Below, piece after piece: positions 1 through 6,213 of a stretch of DNA of 11,290 nucleotides. The translations under genes and the position numbers were made by a program. The stretch is taken from the NCBI GenBank assembly GCA_031267005.1, contig JAIRZX010000306.1:1-11290 (forward strand), read 5' to 3'. Positions within the stretch are counted from its first letter, which is position 1. Each line of letters opens with the position of its first letter. The stretch comes from Deltaproteobacteria bacterium. Its GTDB lineage: Bacteria; Desulfobacterota; Desulfarculia; Adiutricales; Adiutricaceae. The notes under the pieces are model-generated. The model saw only the letters and a list, made by a program, of their open reading frames with translations, was not told the origin of the DNA and searched no databases.

Positions 1-265
1 AAAGCGCCCGGTTCTCTTCCTTTAAAAGGGCGTTCTCCCCCAGCGCGGCATCCGACTCGGCTTTCACGGTTGCCAGATCGGCCTTAGTCCTGTCTAACTC
101 GGCTTCAAGCTGTCTCACGTGGGCTTGAAGGTCTATTTGAAGCTCCTCCTCGCTTTTGGGGCCCTGAAGGACGGAACCGTCCTGGCCCAGGGGAGGGGCA
201 GGCTGGGTGAAGTGGGAGCCTTTGGAAGGTACTTCCGACTCAGAGTGACCATTTAGTCGTCTCAT
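1..265 (-). CDS. N-terminal part of an unrecognised coiled-coil protein (runs off the left edge)
   Basis: Seen: reading the minus strand from the ATG at 265-263 gives 88 codons with no stop before the window edge. The first ~35 residues are polar, with Ser, Pro and Gly (start MRRLNGHSESEVPSKG). From about residue 37 the chain becomes Glu/Lys/Leu-rich with heptad-like spacing (EEELQIDLQAHVRQLEAEL, then further Leu/Ala positions to ALLKEENRAL), typical of a coiled coil. There is no signal peptide or membrane segment in the visible part. Codon choice (CTT, CAA, ATA) is less GC-extreme than in the cbi genes. No good Shine-Dalgarno precedes the start. A promoter-like pair ends 6 nt upstream, so a leaderless mRNA is possible. 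The family cannot be named from this fragment. The C-terminal domain, which would tell the function, is outside the window. The gene is divergent from cbiD and probably unrelated to it. Confidence 0.6.
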   Translation of the reverse strand, partial: MRRLNGHSESEVPSKGSHFTQPAPPLGQDGSVLQGPKSEEELQIDLQAHVRQLEAELDRTKADLATVKAESDAALGENALLKEENRAL

Positions 266-271
266 ATTTTC

Positions 272-300
272 AATATAAGTAATTTTATATCTTAACACAA
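272..300 (-). promoter_or_regulatory. Putative promoter of the divergent coiled-coil gene
   Basis: On the minus strand TTGTGT (300-295) and TATATT (277-272) are separated by 17 nt inside a conspicuous AT-rich tract (265-310) in otherwise GC-rich DNA. The -10-like box ends only 6 nt before the ATG at 265, so transcription would start at about the start codon. Both boxes deviate from consensus, and an AT-rich tract will offer such matches easily. Confidence 0.35.
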
Positions 301-340
301 GATTTTAATCCTCAGTTCGCCTCTCGTTGGCATAGCTCCC

Positions 341-364
341 CTCTAGTGCCCAAGATTACTAGAG
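341..364. other. Hairpin with 7-bp perfect stem
   Basis: CTCTAGT (341-347) pairs with ACTAGAG (358-364) across a 10-nt loop. It lies in the lower-GC part of the divergent gap, about 100 bp before the start of the coiled-coil gene. There is no adjacent T run, so no clear terminator role. The function is unknown. Confidence 0.4.
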
Positions 365-465
365 CTTCTCTGGTAGCTGGGTCCACCAGGTCCCAAGTGG
401 AGCGATGCCCCCCCCCTTAAGGTGTCCATGGCCACCACTCCGACTCCGCCAAGCCGACTTATCCC

Positions 466-498
466 GTGAACGGTTACGGTTTTCCTTAAGTGAACGGT
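466..498. repeat. Two direct copies of GTGAACGGT
   Basis: The 9-mer GTGAACGGT occurs at 466-474 and 490-498, 24 bp apart start to start. The overlapping 11-mer CCCGTGAACGG (463-473) recurs inverted at 7426-7436 in the other low-GC stretch. These could be operator half-sites or chance. Confidence 0.3.
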
Positions 499-721
499 AT
501 TGCCCTTAAAGGCGATTACATGCCAACACTGGGCCCCACAGGCCGTCACGCCCCCCCGGCACTCGCGGCCCAAGGCAACCCCCGCATTCCGCCCGCTGCC
601 CCCCGTAGGCAGCCGGGGCGCGGTTTCAGGCGGCTTCCGGAGCCGGGCCGTGCCCCCCCCGTTCGTCCCGGCCGCTCCCCGGGCGCCCGGGCCGCCCGAA
701 AAGCCGCGCGGGCCCACGTCC

Positions 722-751
722 TTGACCGCCCGGAGGCGCCGTTGCTATAAT
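722..751 (+). promoter_or_regulatory. Sigma70-type promoter for cbiD
   Basis: TTGACC (722-727) and a perfect TATAAT (746-751) are separated by 18 nt. In DNA this GC-rich, a perfect -10 next to a 5/6 -35 is unlikely to be chance. Transcription would start near 758, giving a ~160-nt GC-rich leader before the TTG start of cbiD at 920. The -10 and its right flank (TATAATCCG) are the same as in the promoter at 8398-8426. Confidence 0.65.
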
Positions 752-919
752 CCGGGCCGCACGCAACCGTCCAGCGCGTCCGCGCGTGGGCCGGCTGGCG
801 GCTGCGGCCGCCCCGGAAGCCCGCACGGGCGAGGCCAGCCCCCCGCGAGGCCCGGCCGCGCCCTTCCCCGCCCAGCCTGCGGCAACTTGCCCCCGGACGC
901 CGGAGAAACGCCCCCGACA

Positions 920-2023
920 TTGGAGAGAAAAGACGGAAAAGAGCTCCGGACGGGCTTCTCCACCGGCACGGCGGCGACGGCCGCGGCGGTGGCCGCGGCC
1001 TTGACGCTCGCGGGCGGGAAGCCCCCGGCCCTGGTGGAGGTGAAGCTCCCCAAGGGCAGGACGCTCGAAGTCCCCGTCGCGGAATGCTCGCTTTCCGGCG
1101 GCAAGGCGACGTGCGTCGTCGTCAAGGACGCGGGCGACGACCCCGACGTCACCAACCGCGCGAGGGTGGGCGCCTCGGCCAGCCGCTCCGGGGAACCGGG
1201 GCTGGCGCTCACGGGTGGCAGGGGAGTGGGCCGCGTTACCAAGCCCGGCTTGGCCATCCCCCCCGGCGAGTGGGCCATTAACCCAGTCCCCCGCTCCATG
1301 CTGAAGGAAAACCTCGCGCCGTTCCTGCCGGAATGCGGCCCGGGGCTCGCGGTCGAGATTTTCATCGAGGACGGCGAGGCCCTGGCCGGGAGCACCCTGA
1401 ACCCCCGGCTGGGAATCGTGGGGGGGCTCTCCGTGCTGGGAACCACCGGTCTGGTGCGCCCCTTCTCCAACGCCGCCTACATAGCCACCATCGACTCCGC
1501 CCTCTCCATAGCCCGGGCCGCCGGGCTTTCCGAGTGCGTCCTCACCACCGGCGGCAGGAGCGAGGGCCTGGCCAGGCTGGAGCGGCCCGACCTGCCGGAG
1601 GAGGCCTTCGTGATGACGGCCGACTTCTTCGCGGGTGGGCTCAAGCTCGCGGCGAAACGGGGCTTTTCGACGGTCGGGCTCGCCGTTTTCTTCGGCAAGG
1701 CCGTAAAGCAGGCCGCCGGCCACCCCTACACCCACGCCCACAAGACGGATTTGGACCTGGGGCCCTTGGCAGGCTGGCTCCCCGGGCTCCCTGAGGGCGT
1801 GAAGGAGCGGATCCTGGCTTCCAACACCGCCCTCGCCGCCTTGGAGGTCCTGAAGGCCGAGGGCCTCGAGCGCCTCGTGCCAGAGGTGGCCTCGAGGGCC
1901 CTGGCGAGCGCCAGGGGCTTCGCCGGCCCGGGCCCCTCCCTCTGGATGCGCCTCTTCGACTTCGACGGCTCGGTCCTGGCCTTCGAGACGCTGGCCGGGG
2001 AAAACGGGAAGGAGGGCGGGTGA
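920..2023 (+). CDS. cbiD: Cobalt-precorrin-5B (C1)-methyltransferase
   Basis: CbiD methylates C1 of cobalt-precorrin-5B with S-adenosylmethionine, giving cobalt-precorrin-6A; it is a cytoplasmic enzyme specific to the anaerobic cobalamin route. Seen: 367 residues from the TTG at 920, close to the usual ~360-380. Family hallmarks are the N-terminal RTGFSTGTAATAAA (from residue 10), KDAGDDPDVTN (about 69-79), GGRGVGRVTKPGLAIPP followed by NPVPR (about 98-125), LGTTG, and GKAVKQAAGHPYTHAH (about 259-274). Start: TTG at 920 places the conserved block at residue 10, as expected. No ATG or GTG lies nearby in frame, and the only upstream GGAG (902-905) is rather far (14 nt). The in-frame ATG at 500 is rejected because the extension is low-complexity and contains the promoter. 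This is the first of five colinear cbi genes. Family call near certain; exact start less so. Confidence 0.95.
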   Translation: MERKDGKELRTGFSTGTAATAAAVAAALTLAGGKPPALVEVKLPKGRTLEVPVAECSLSGGKATCVVVKDAGDDPDVTNRARVGASASRSGEPGLALTGGRGVGRVTKPGLAIPPGEWAINPVPRSMLKENLAPFLPECGPGLAVEIFIEDGEALAGSTLNPRLGIVGGLSVLGTTGLVRPFSNAAYIATIDSALSIARAAGLSECVLTTGGRSEGLARLERPDLPEEAFVMTADFFAGGLKLAAKRGFSTVGLAVFFGKAVKQAAGHPYTHAHKTDLDLGPLAGWLPGLPEGVKERILASNTALAALEVLKAEGLERLVPEVASRALASARGFAGPGPSLWMRLFDFDGSVLAFETLAGENGKEGG

Positions 2024-2040
2024 CGGCCTTTCCGGGAGGA

Positions 2041-2068
2041 CGCCGGAGGCTTTCAGGAAAATCCGGCG
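2041..2068 (+). terminator. Hairpin downstream of cbiD (weak terminator candidate)
   Basis: CGCCGGA (2041-2047) pairs with TCCGGCG (2062-2068) with a 14-nt loop, starting 18 nt after the cbiD stop. No T run follows, so this is not a classical intrinsic terminator. It could be an mRNA 3'-end or processing structure. Confidence 0.25.
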
Positions 2069-2090
2069 GATCCCCAGGGCCCGGCCCGAC

Positions 2091-2126
2091 CGGAAGATCC
2101 GGAAGATCCGGAAGATCCGGAGGATC
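2091..2126. repeat. 9-bp tandem repeat, four copies
   Basis: Unit CGGAAGATC is repeated perfectly at 2091-2099, 2100-2108 and 2109-2117. A fourth copy (2118-2126) has one change, A to G. Confidence 0.85.
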
Positions 2127-2342
2127 CCTGCGGCGCCCTGAAGTTGTTTAGCCATGTCCCCTGGCCTAGGGACCGGCGGGAGGATCGGCTGACGCGCCGC
2201 CGGAAAGGCGCCCCGCGTTAAGGCCCGTTGCCCAGCGGCCCGGAGAAACCTCCCGCCGGGGCCCACCCCCCCGCGAAAGGCAACCGCCGGGGATTTTCCC
2301 CTTCGTTCCTTCCGGACGGAACCCCGTCCCGCCGCTTAATTT

Positions 2343-2370
2343 CCCGGGCTTTCCCGCCCGGGCTTTCCCG
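2343..2370. repeat. 14-bp tandem duplication
   Basis: CCCGGGCTTTCCCG occurs twice head to tail (2343-2356 and 2357-2370), with a decayed third copy beginning at 2371. It lies in the cbiD-cbiET spacer. Confidence 0.8.
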
Positions 2371-2454
2371 CCCGGCCCGCGTTTCCGCCGGGCCGCCCGG
2401 TCCCGGACCGCGCCCGGGGCACCCGTAAACCTGAAATACTTCAAGGACAGCACG

Positions 2455-3729
2455 ATGACGGCGAGTTCGGAAGACATCAAGGCCCCTGACTGCGGCGGGG
2501 GAAAGCCCCTCGGCCGCGTCGACCTGGTCGGGCTCGACCGCGCGGACGATCTGGCGCCCGGCGTCCTCGCCATCCTCCGGGAAGCGGAGCTGATAGCCGG
2601 GCCCCCGCGCTGGATGTCCGAGCTGGAGGGCTTCCCGGCAAGGAAGCTCGAGCTCACTGGCGGGCTGGACCCGTGGCTCAGGGAACTGGAGCGGGAGAGC
2701 CGGACGCGCCCCTGCGTGGCGCTGGCCTCGGGCGACCCCAACTTCTACGGCCTCGCGAAAAGGCTCATGGCCGTGGTCCCCCCGGAGAGGACCTTCATAC
2801 ACCCCTCAACCACCACCGTGCAGAAGGCCTTCGCGAGGCTCAAGACCACCTGGGCCGGGGCAGAGGTCGAGAGCCTCCACGGCAGGGACGGCTGGCGGGC
2901 GCTCTATTCGGCCGTGTTCCGGGCGGGGAGGGCGCACTCCGCTGGCTCGGTAGCCGTGTACACTGACCCCGCGAACTCCCCGGACCTGGTGGCGAGGAGG
3001 CTTATAGGGCGGGGGTGCGCGGGCGCCTGGACCATGGCGGTCTTCGAGAACCTGGACTCCCCCGGGGAGAAGGCGAGCGAGCTCTCCCTGGAGGAGGCTG
3101 CGGGAGGCGCCTTCGCCCCCCTGAACCTCGTGGTTTTAAGGCGCGCCAAGCCCTTCCGGCCCCTCACCCTGGGCGCACCGGAAGGCGCCTACGAGCACGA
3201 GCAGGGCCTCATAACCAAAAGCGAGATCCGCGCCGCCGCCTTGGGCGCCATGAGGCTCGAAGGCGCCGAGACCTTCTGGGACATAGGCTGCGGCTCCGGC
3301 TCGGTTTCGCTGGAGGCCGGGCTCCTGCTGCCGCGGGGGGCGGTCTGGGCCGTCGAGCGCGAGCCCGGGCGGGCGCTCCAGGCCGGCCGCAACCGCGCGG
3401 CCTACGGCTGCGCCCACGTGGAAATCCTCCAGGGCGAGGCGCTGGATCTCATCCCCGGGCTCCCGGACCCGGACCGGGTCTTCATAGGGGGCTCCGGGAA
3501 GGATCTGGAAGAGGTAGCGGCCGCCGCCCGGAAGAGGCTCTCGCCGGGCGGGGTGATAACCGCCTCCGTCGTCACCCACGCGAGCCTGGGCGGGGCCGTG
3601 CGGGCCCTTTCCGGCCCCTCGGGGCCGCCAGCCGTCCTGCAGCTGTCCTGCGCGAGGAGCCGGGAGCTTTCCGGGTCCTTCTATTTCACCCCGTTAAACC
3701 AGGTGTACCTCGTGACGGCTTCCTTCTGA
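2455..3729 (+). CDS. cbiET: Fused CbiE-CbiT: cobalt-precorrin-7 (C5)- and cobalt-precorrin-6B (C15)-methyltransferase/decarboxylase
   Basis: One protein of 424 residues carries two enzymes. The CbiE half (about residues 20-220) is a tetrapyrrole methylase, starting VDLVGLDRADDLAPG and holding ALASGDPNFYGLA (from about 89). It methylates C5 of cobalt-precorrin-7. The CbiT half (about 235-424) is a class I SAM methyltransferase with ITKSEIRAAAL (from about 253) and the SAM-binding loop DIGCGSGS (276-283). It methylates C15 and removes the C12 acetate carboxyl of cobalt-precorrin-6B. The same fusion order occurs in CobL and in CbiET proteins of other bacteria, whereas Salmonella has the two genes separate. 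Start: ATG at 2455 has AAGGA at 2443-2447 with 7-nt spacing. Both halves look intact. It lies 431 bp after cbiD on the same strand; the reductase (CbiJ) that makes its substrate is not in the window. Confidence 0.95.
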   Translation: MTASSEDIKAPDCGGGKPLGRVDLVGLDRADDLAPGVLAILREAELIAGPPRWMSELEGFPARKLELTGGLDPWLRELERESRTRPCVALASGDPNFYGLAKRLMAVVPPERTFIHPSTTTVQKAFARLKTTWAGAEVESLHGRDGWRALYSAVFRAGRAHSAGSVAVYTDPANSPDLVARRLIGRGCAGAWTMAVFENLDSPGEKASELSLEEAAGGAFAPLNLVVLRRAKPFRPLTLGAPEGAYEHEQGLITKSEIRAAALGAMRLEGAETFWDIGCGSGSVSLEAGLLLPRGAVWAVEREPGRALQAGRNRAAYGCAHVEILQGEALDLIPGLPDPDRVFIGGSGKDLEEVAAAARKRLSPGGVITASVVTHASLGGAVRALSGPSGPPAVLQLSCARSRELSGSFYFTPLNQVYLVTASF

Positions 3730-4064
3730 CCGGTCCCCCCCGGCCGCGCCCGGCGCGGCCCTCCCCCGGCGGGCCGCTTCCGCCCTGACGCGGCTCTGCC
3801 GGTTTTCCCAGCGGCCCGTCCCGAGGGACGCGGACGCCCTGCGGCGCCATGCCCGCGGCGGGGCCGCGCCGCCAAACGTTCCGCGGGAAACCCCCGCGGC
3901 ACGTCCCCCGCATCCTGAAGCCGCGCCGCGCCGGCCAGCCGACGCCCGTCGCCGAACGCCTGAGCCCGCGGCAGCGGGCGGCGCACAGCCCCCCCGGCGG
4001 CGCCCCACCCTTCCCACCCCGCGCCGCGCCCGGCGGCCGGGACGCCGAGAAAGGCCTGAAACCC
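3730..4064. other. Spacer between cbiET and cbiF
   Basis: 335 bp. It contains a strong GC hairpin right after cbiET (3742-3760), and otherwise GC-rich DNA without a supportable gene. The cbiF frame is open back to an ATG at 3849, but that extension is Pro/Arg/Ala low-complexity and unlike CbiF. The cbiF Shine-Dalgarno (AAAGG, 4050-4054) is at its end. Two 12-mers recur from the previous spacer: CCCAGCGGCCCG (3807-3818, also 2231-2242) and CCCTGCGGCGCC (also near 2127). Confidence 0.6.
3742..3760 (+). terminator. Strong GC hairpin after cbiET (terminator-like, no T run)
   Basis: GGCCGCGC (3742-3749) and GCGCGGCC (3753-3760) form a perfect 8-bp stem with a 3-nt loop, 13 nt after the cbiET stop. 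There is no T tract after it. The position suggests transcript 3'-end protection, pausing or partial termination between cbiET and cbiF. Confidence 0.35.
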
Positions 4065-4850
4065 ATGGCGCAAAACCCCCATCCAGTCGTATTCGTGGGC
4101 GCGGGCCCAGGCGACCCCGACCTCATAACCGTGGCCGGCAGGAAGGCCTTGGAGGAGGCCGACCTCATAGTGACCGCCGGGTCGCTGGTGAACCCGGAGA
4201 TCCTCGCCTGCAGGAAGGAATCGTGCAGCGTGGAGGACTCGGCGCCCCTCGACCTCGGGCAGATAACGAAGCTCCTGGCGGACGGCTGGAGGGGGGGGCT
4301 CAGGGTCGTAAGGCTCCACACCGGCGACCCCAGCCTCTACGGGGCCGTCCGCGAGCAGTTCGACGTCCTGGAAAAAGAGGGCGTCCCCTACCGCGTGGTG
4401 CCGGGCGTTACCGCCGCCATGGCTGCCGCCGCGCAGATAGGGCTTGAATACACCCTCCCGGAGGTAACCCAGACGCTCATCCTGACCAGGATCCAAGGTC
4501 GCACACCCATGCCCCCGGGCGAGGACCTGGAGTCGCTGTGCTCGCACAGGGCGTCTATTGCGCTCTACCTGTCGGCGGCGGAGGGCGAGGAGGTATCCCG
4601 GATCCTGTCCGCCGCATACGGCCCAGACAGCCCCGTGGCGCTCCTCTACCGGGCCACCTGGCCGGACTCCAGGGAGGTGTGGGCCACGGCCGGGACCCTC
4701 AAAGCCGCGCTGGACGCGGAAAAGCTCGACCGCCACACGATAATGCTCTGCGGGCCCGCCGTGGCGGCCCTGAAGAACGGGACGGACGCGCCCAAGTCGA
4801 AGCTCTACGACGCGGGCTTCAGCCACGGCTACCGCGCCGGGAAGCCGTGA
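4065..4850 (+). CDS. cbiF: Cobalt-precorrin-4 (C11)-methyltransferase
   Basis: CbiF transfers a methyl group from S-adenosylmethionine to C11 of cobalt-precorrin-4, giving cobalt-precorrin-5A. Seen: 261 residues, close to the family's ~255. Tetrapyrrole methylase motifs are in order: VFVGAGPGDPDLITVAGRKA near the N-terminus, RLHTGDPSLYGA (from residue 83, the SAM/substrate loop), VVPGVTAAMAAAAQIG (mid-protein) and a C-terminal IMLCGPAV. HTGDPS followed by YGA is characteristic of CbiF/CobM rather than CbiH or CbiL. Start: ATG at 4065 has AAAGG at 4050-4054 (10-nt spacing) and places the first motif at residue 8; the open extension to 3849 is rejected. An eight-G run (4291-4298) inside the gene, just before the HTGDPS motif, is a potential slippage site. 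The gene is flanked on both sides by spacers with hairpins or repeats. Confidence 0.95.
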   Translation: MAQNPHPVVFVGAGPGDPDLITVAGRKALEEADLIVTAGSLVNPEILACRKESCSVEDSAPLDLGQITKLLADGWRGGLRVVRLHTGDPSLYGAVREQFDVLEKEGVPYRVVPGVTAAMAAAAQIGLEYTLPEVTQTLILTRIQGRTPMPPGEDLESLCSHRASIALYLSAAEGEEVSRILSAAYGPDSPVALLYRATWPDSREVWATAGTLKAALDAEKLDRHTIMLCGPAVAALKNGTDAPKSKLYDAGFSHGYRAGKP

Positions 4851-4867
4851 CGGGACCCGCGCTGGAC

Positions 4868-4983
4868 GGACGGGAACGGACGGGCTCCCCGGACGGGAAC
4901 GGACGGGAACGGACTGGAACCGGCGGGATCACCGGACGGGACGGACGGGAACGGGCGGGACACAAGAACGGGAACGGACGGAA
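4868..4983. repeat. Degenerate decamer repeat (GGACGGGAAC) between cbiF and cbiG
   Basis: GGACGGGAAC is exact at 4868-4877, 4891-4900 and 4901-4910, one mismatch at 4911-4920 (GGACTGGAAC). Further truncated or diverged copies run to about 4983, some reduced to GGACGG or CGGGAAC. The repeat fills most of the 151-bp gap and ends just before the cbiG Shine-Dalgarno. The arrangement suggests a minisatellite that has partly decayed. Confidence 0.8.
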
Positions 4984-4986
4984 TCT

Positions 4987-4991
4987 AAGGA
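4987..4991 (+). promoter_or_regulatory. Ribosome binding site deciding the cbiG start
   Basis: AAGGA lies 10 nt before the ATG at 5002 but only 1 nt before the in-frame GTG at 4993. This selects the ATG at 5002. Confidence 0.6.
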
Positions 4992-5001
4992 CGTGTACTC
5001 C

Positions 5002-6213
5002 ATGACAGACGAAATCTCCGACGGAAAAACGCCCGCGGAAGGGCGCGGGTCCCCAGTGGCCGACGAGCCCCCGTCCGCCGGCCAGGCCGGCGAGGCCCTG
5101 GGCGCCCCGCTCCCGGCCGAGCAGGGCGGCGGACCGGCCATAGGCCCCGCCCCGGGCTCGCGCACGGCGGTCTACGCCGTGACTAGGCCCGGGCTTAAGA
5201 TTGCCGGCATCATCGCGGCCGGGCTCTCGGGGGACCTCTACGCCCCGGAGCGGCTGGCCCCCTCCTCGCCGCCGGGCACCTTCTTCTACAAGGCCTTCCT
5301 GGACCTCATCGCCACCACCTTCCACCGTTACAAGGGACACGTGGCCGTGGCCGCCACCGGCCTCATGGTGCGAGCCGTCGCCCCCCACCTGGTGGACAAG
5401 AAGACGGACCCCGCCGTGGTGTCGCTGGGCCAGGACGGCAGGTTCGCGGTGAGCCTCCTGTCAGGCCACCTTGGCGGCGGCAACGACCTGGCCCGGGCCG
5501 TGGCCGAGCTCACGGGCGGTACCGCGGTAGTCAACACCGCCACGGACATAGAGTCCAAGCCGTCGCTGGAGGTGCTCGCCCGCGACTGCCACCTGGCCAT
5601 CGAGGACTTCGCCAGGCTGCCCCCGGTGAGCCGGGTTCTCTCCGAGGGCGGCAAGGTGCCGCTCTACGACCCGGACAACTTCCTGGCCCCCAGGCTCGTC
5701 GAGTGGCGGCGCTACTTCCCGCCCATTGCCGAGAGCTCGGCCTTCGACCCCAACGCGCCGGGGCACCCCAGGACGCCGTCCCTGTACGTGGACTACCGGC
5801 TGAGGCCCTTCCCCCGGGAGGCGCTGGTCATGCGCCCGCCGGCCCTCTCGCTCGGCGTCGGCTGCCACAGGGACCTGGAGCTCCAGGACCTGACAGGCCT
5901 GATCGACAAGGTGCTCCTGGACAACCTGCTCTCGCCGCTGTCCCTGGCGCTCATTTCCACCGCCGAGATCCGCGCCTCCGAGCCGGCCCTCCAGGAACTC
6001 GCCAGGCGCTTTTCCAGGCCCCTGGTGATCCAGTCCATGGAGGCGCTGGCCGCCGTGCAGACCCCCAACCCCTCCGACAAGGTTTACGAGAAGATTGGAG
6101 TTTTTTCAGTATGCGAAGCAGCAGCCCGGCTTGCGGCCCGGATGGGCCCCCTCCTGGTCCCGAAACAGAAAAACAGCAAGGCGACGTGCTCCCTGGCCCT
6201 TATGAACTACTAG
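5002..6213 (+). CDS. cbiG: Cobalt-precorrin-5A hydrolase
   Basis: CbiG opens the delta-lactone of cobalt-precorrin-5A and releases the C20-derived two-carbon unit as acetaldehyde, giving cobalt-precorrin-5B, the CbiD substrate. Seen: 403 residues. A poorly conserved ~50-residue Gly/Pro-rich N-terminus is followed by the CbiG N-terminal domain with GLMVRAVAPHL (from about 120) and LLSGHLGGGNDLA (from about 152). A linker domain (about 200-275) follows, then the C-terminal CbiG domain beginning LGVGCHRD (from 284) and ending with SVCEAAA and LLVPKQKNSKATCSLAL, as expected for the family. Start: ATG 5002, chosen for the AAGGA at 4987-4991. The last ~34 codons overlap the proposed 5' end of cbiH in another frame. 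Because the CbiG C-terminus there is family-like, it is not a read-through artefact. Confidence 0.94.
   Translation: MTDEISDGKTPAEGRGSPVADEPPSAGQAGEALGAPLPAEQGGGPAIGPAPGSRTAVYAVTRPGLKIAGIIAAGLSGDLYAPERLAPSSPPGTFFYKAFLDLIATTFHRYKGHVAVAATGLMVRAVAPHLVDKKTDPAVVSLGQDGRFAVSLLSGHLGGGNDLARAVAELTGGTAVVNTATDIESKPSLEVLARDCHLAIEDFARLPPVSRVLSEGGKVPLYDPDNFLAPRLVEWRRYFPPIAESSAFDPNAPGHPRTPSLYVDYRLRPFPREALVMRPPALSLGVGCHRDLELQDLTGLIDKVLLDNLLSPLSLALISTAEIRASEPALQELARRFSRPLVIQSMEALAAVQTPNPSDKVYEKIGVFSVCEAAARLAARMGPLLVPKQKNSKATCSLALMNY
6097..6100 (+). promoter_or_regulatory. Ribosome binding site of cbiH, inside cbiG
   Basis: GGAG at 6097-6100 lies 10 nt before the ATG at 6111. A competing choice is AAGG at 6178-6181, 4 nt before an in-frame GTG at 6186. 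Confidence 0.45.

Larger units (their letters stand above)
266..919. other. Gene-free divergent region between the coiled-coil gene and cbiD
   Basis: 654 bp without a convincing gene. The first ~270 bp have clearly lower GC than the rest. They hold the AT-rich tract, a hairpin at 341-364, a nine-C run (408-416), and two direct copies of GTGAACGGT (466-474 and 490-498). From about 540 onward the DNA is extremely GC-rich, which leaves long frames open on both strands; these look like composition artefacts. The cbiD frame itself is open back to an ATG at 500, but that stretch is low-complexity Pro/Arg/Gly/Ala, is unlike CbiD, and has a promoter inside it (722-751). I see no cobalamin riboswitch: there is no recognisable B12 box in the leader. 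Confidence 0.6.
2024..2454. other. Long spacer between cbiD and cbiET
   Basis: 431 bp with no supportable gene; the frames here are composition artefacts. It contains a 7-bp stem hairpin just after cbiD (2041-2068), a 9-bp tandem repeat (2091-2126), a 14-bp tandem duplication (2343-2370), and the cbiET Shine-Dalgarno (AAGGA, 2443-2447). I find no convincing internal promoter. Confidence 0.6.

Noticed and set aside
343..717. 124-codon minus-strand frame with Gly-rich, collagen-like start
   Set aside because: The Gly/Pro/Arg part is explained by GC-rich spacer DNA, there is no ribosome binding site, and no family is recognisable. The C-terminal part lies in the lower-GC patch and is noted there.
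758..919. Possible cobalamin riboswitch in the cbiD leader
   Set aside because: A riboswitch would be expected before a cbi operon, but I cannot find a B12 box or the conserved core. GCAACTT near 882 is only a superficial resemblance.
626..2266. 546-codon open frame on the minus strand opposite cbiD
   Set aside because: The plus strand over the same DNA is unmistakably CbiD; the antisense frame is open only because of extreme GC at third positions.
2231..3849. Two 12-mers shared between the cbiD-cbiET and cbiET-cbiF spacers (CCCAGCGGCCCG and CCCTGCGGCGCC)
   Set aside because: In DNA so rich in G and C, a few shared 12-mers between spacers of this size are not surprising, and the flanks do not match further.
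3681..4826. 381-codon minus-strand frame opposite cbiF
   Set aside because: Antisense shadow of cbiF and its GC-rich spacer; no recognisable domain and Arg/Gly/Pro-rich content.
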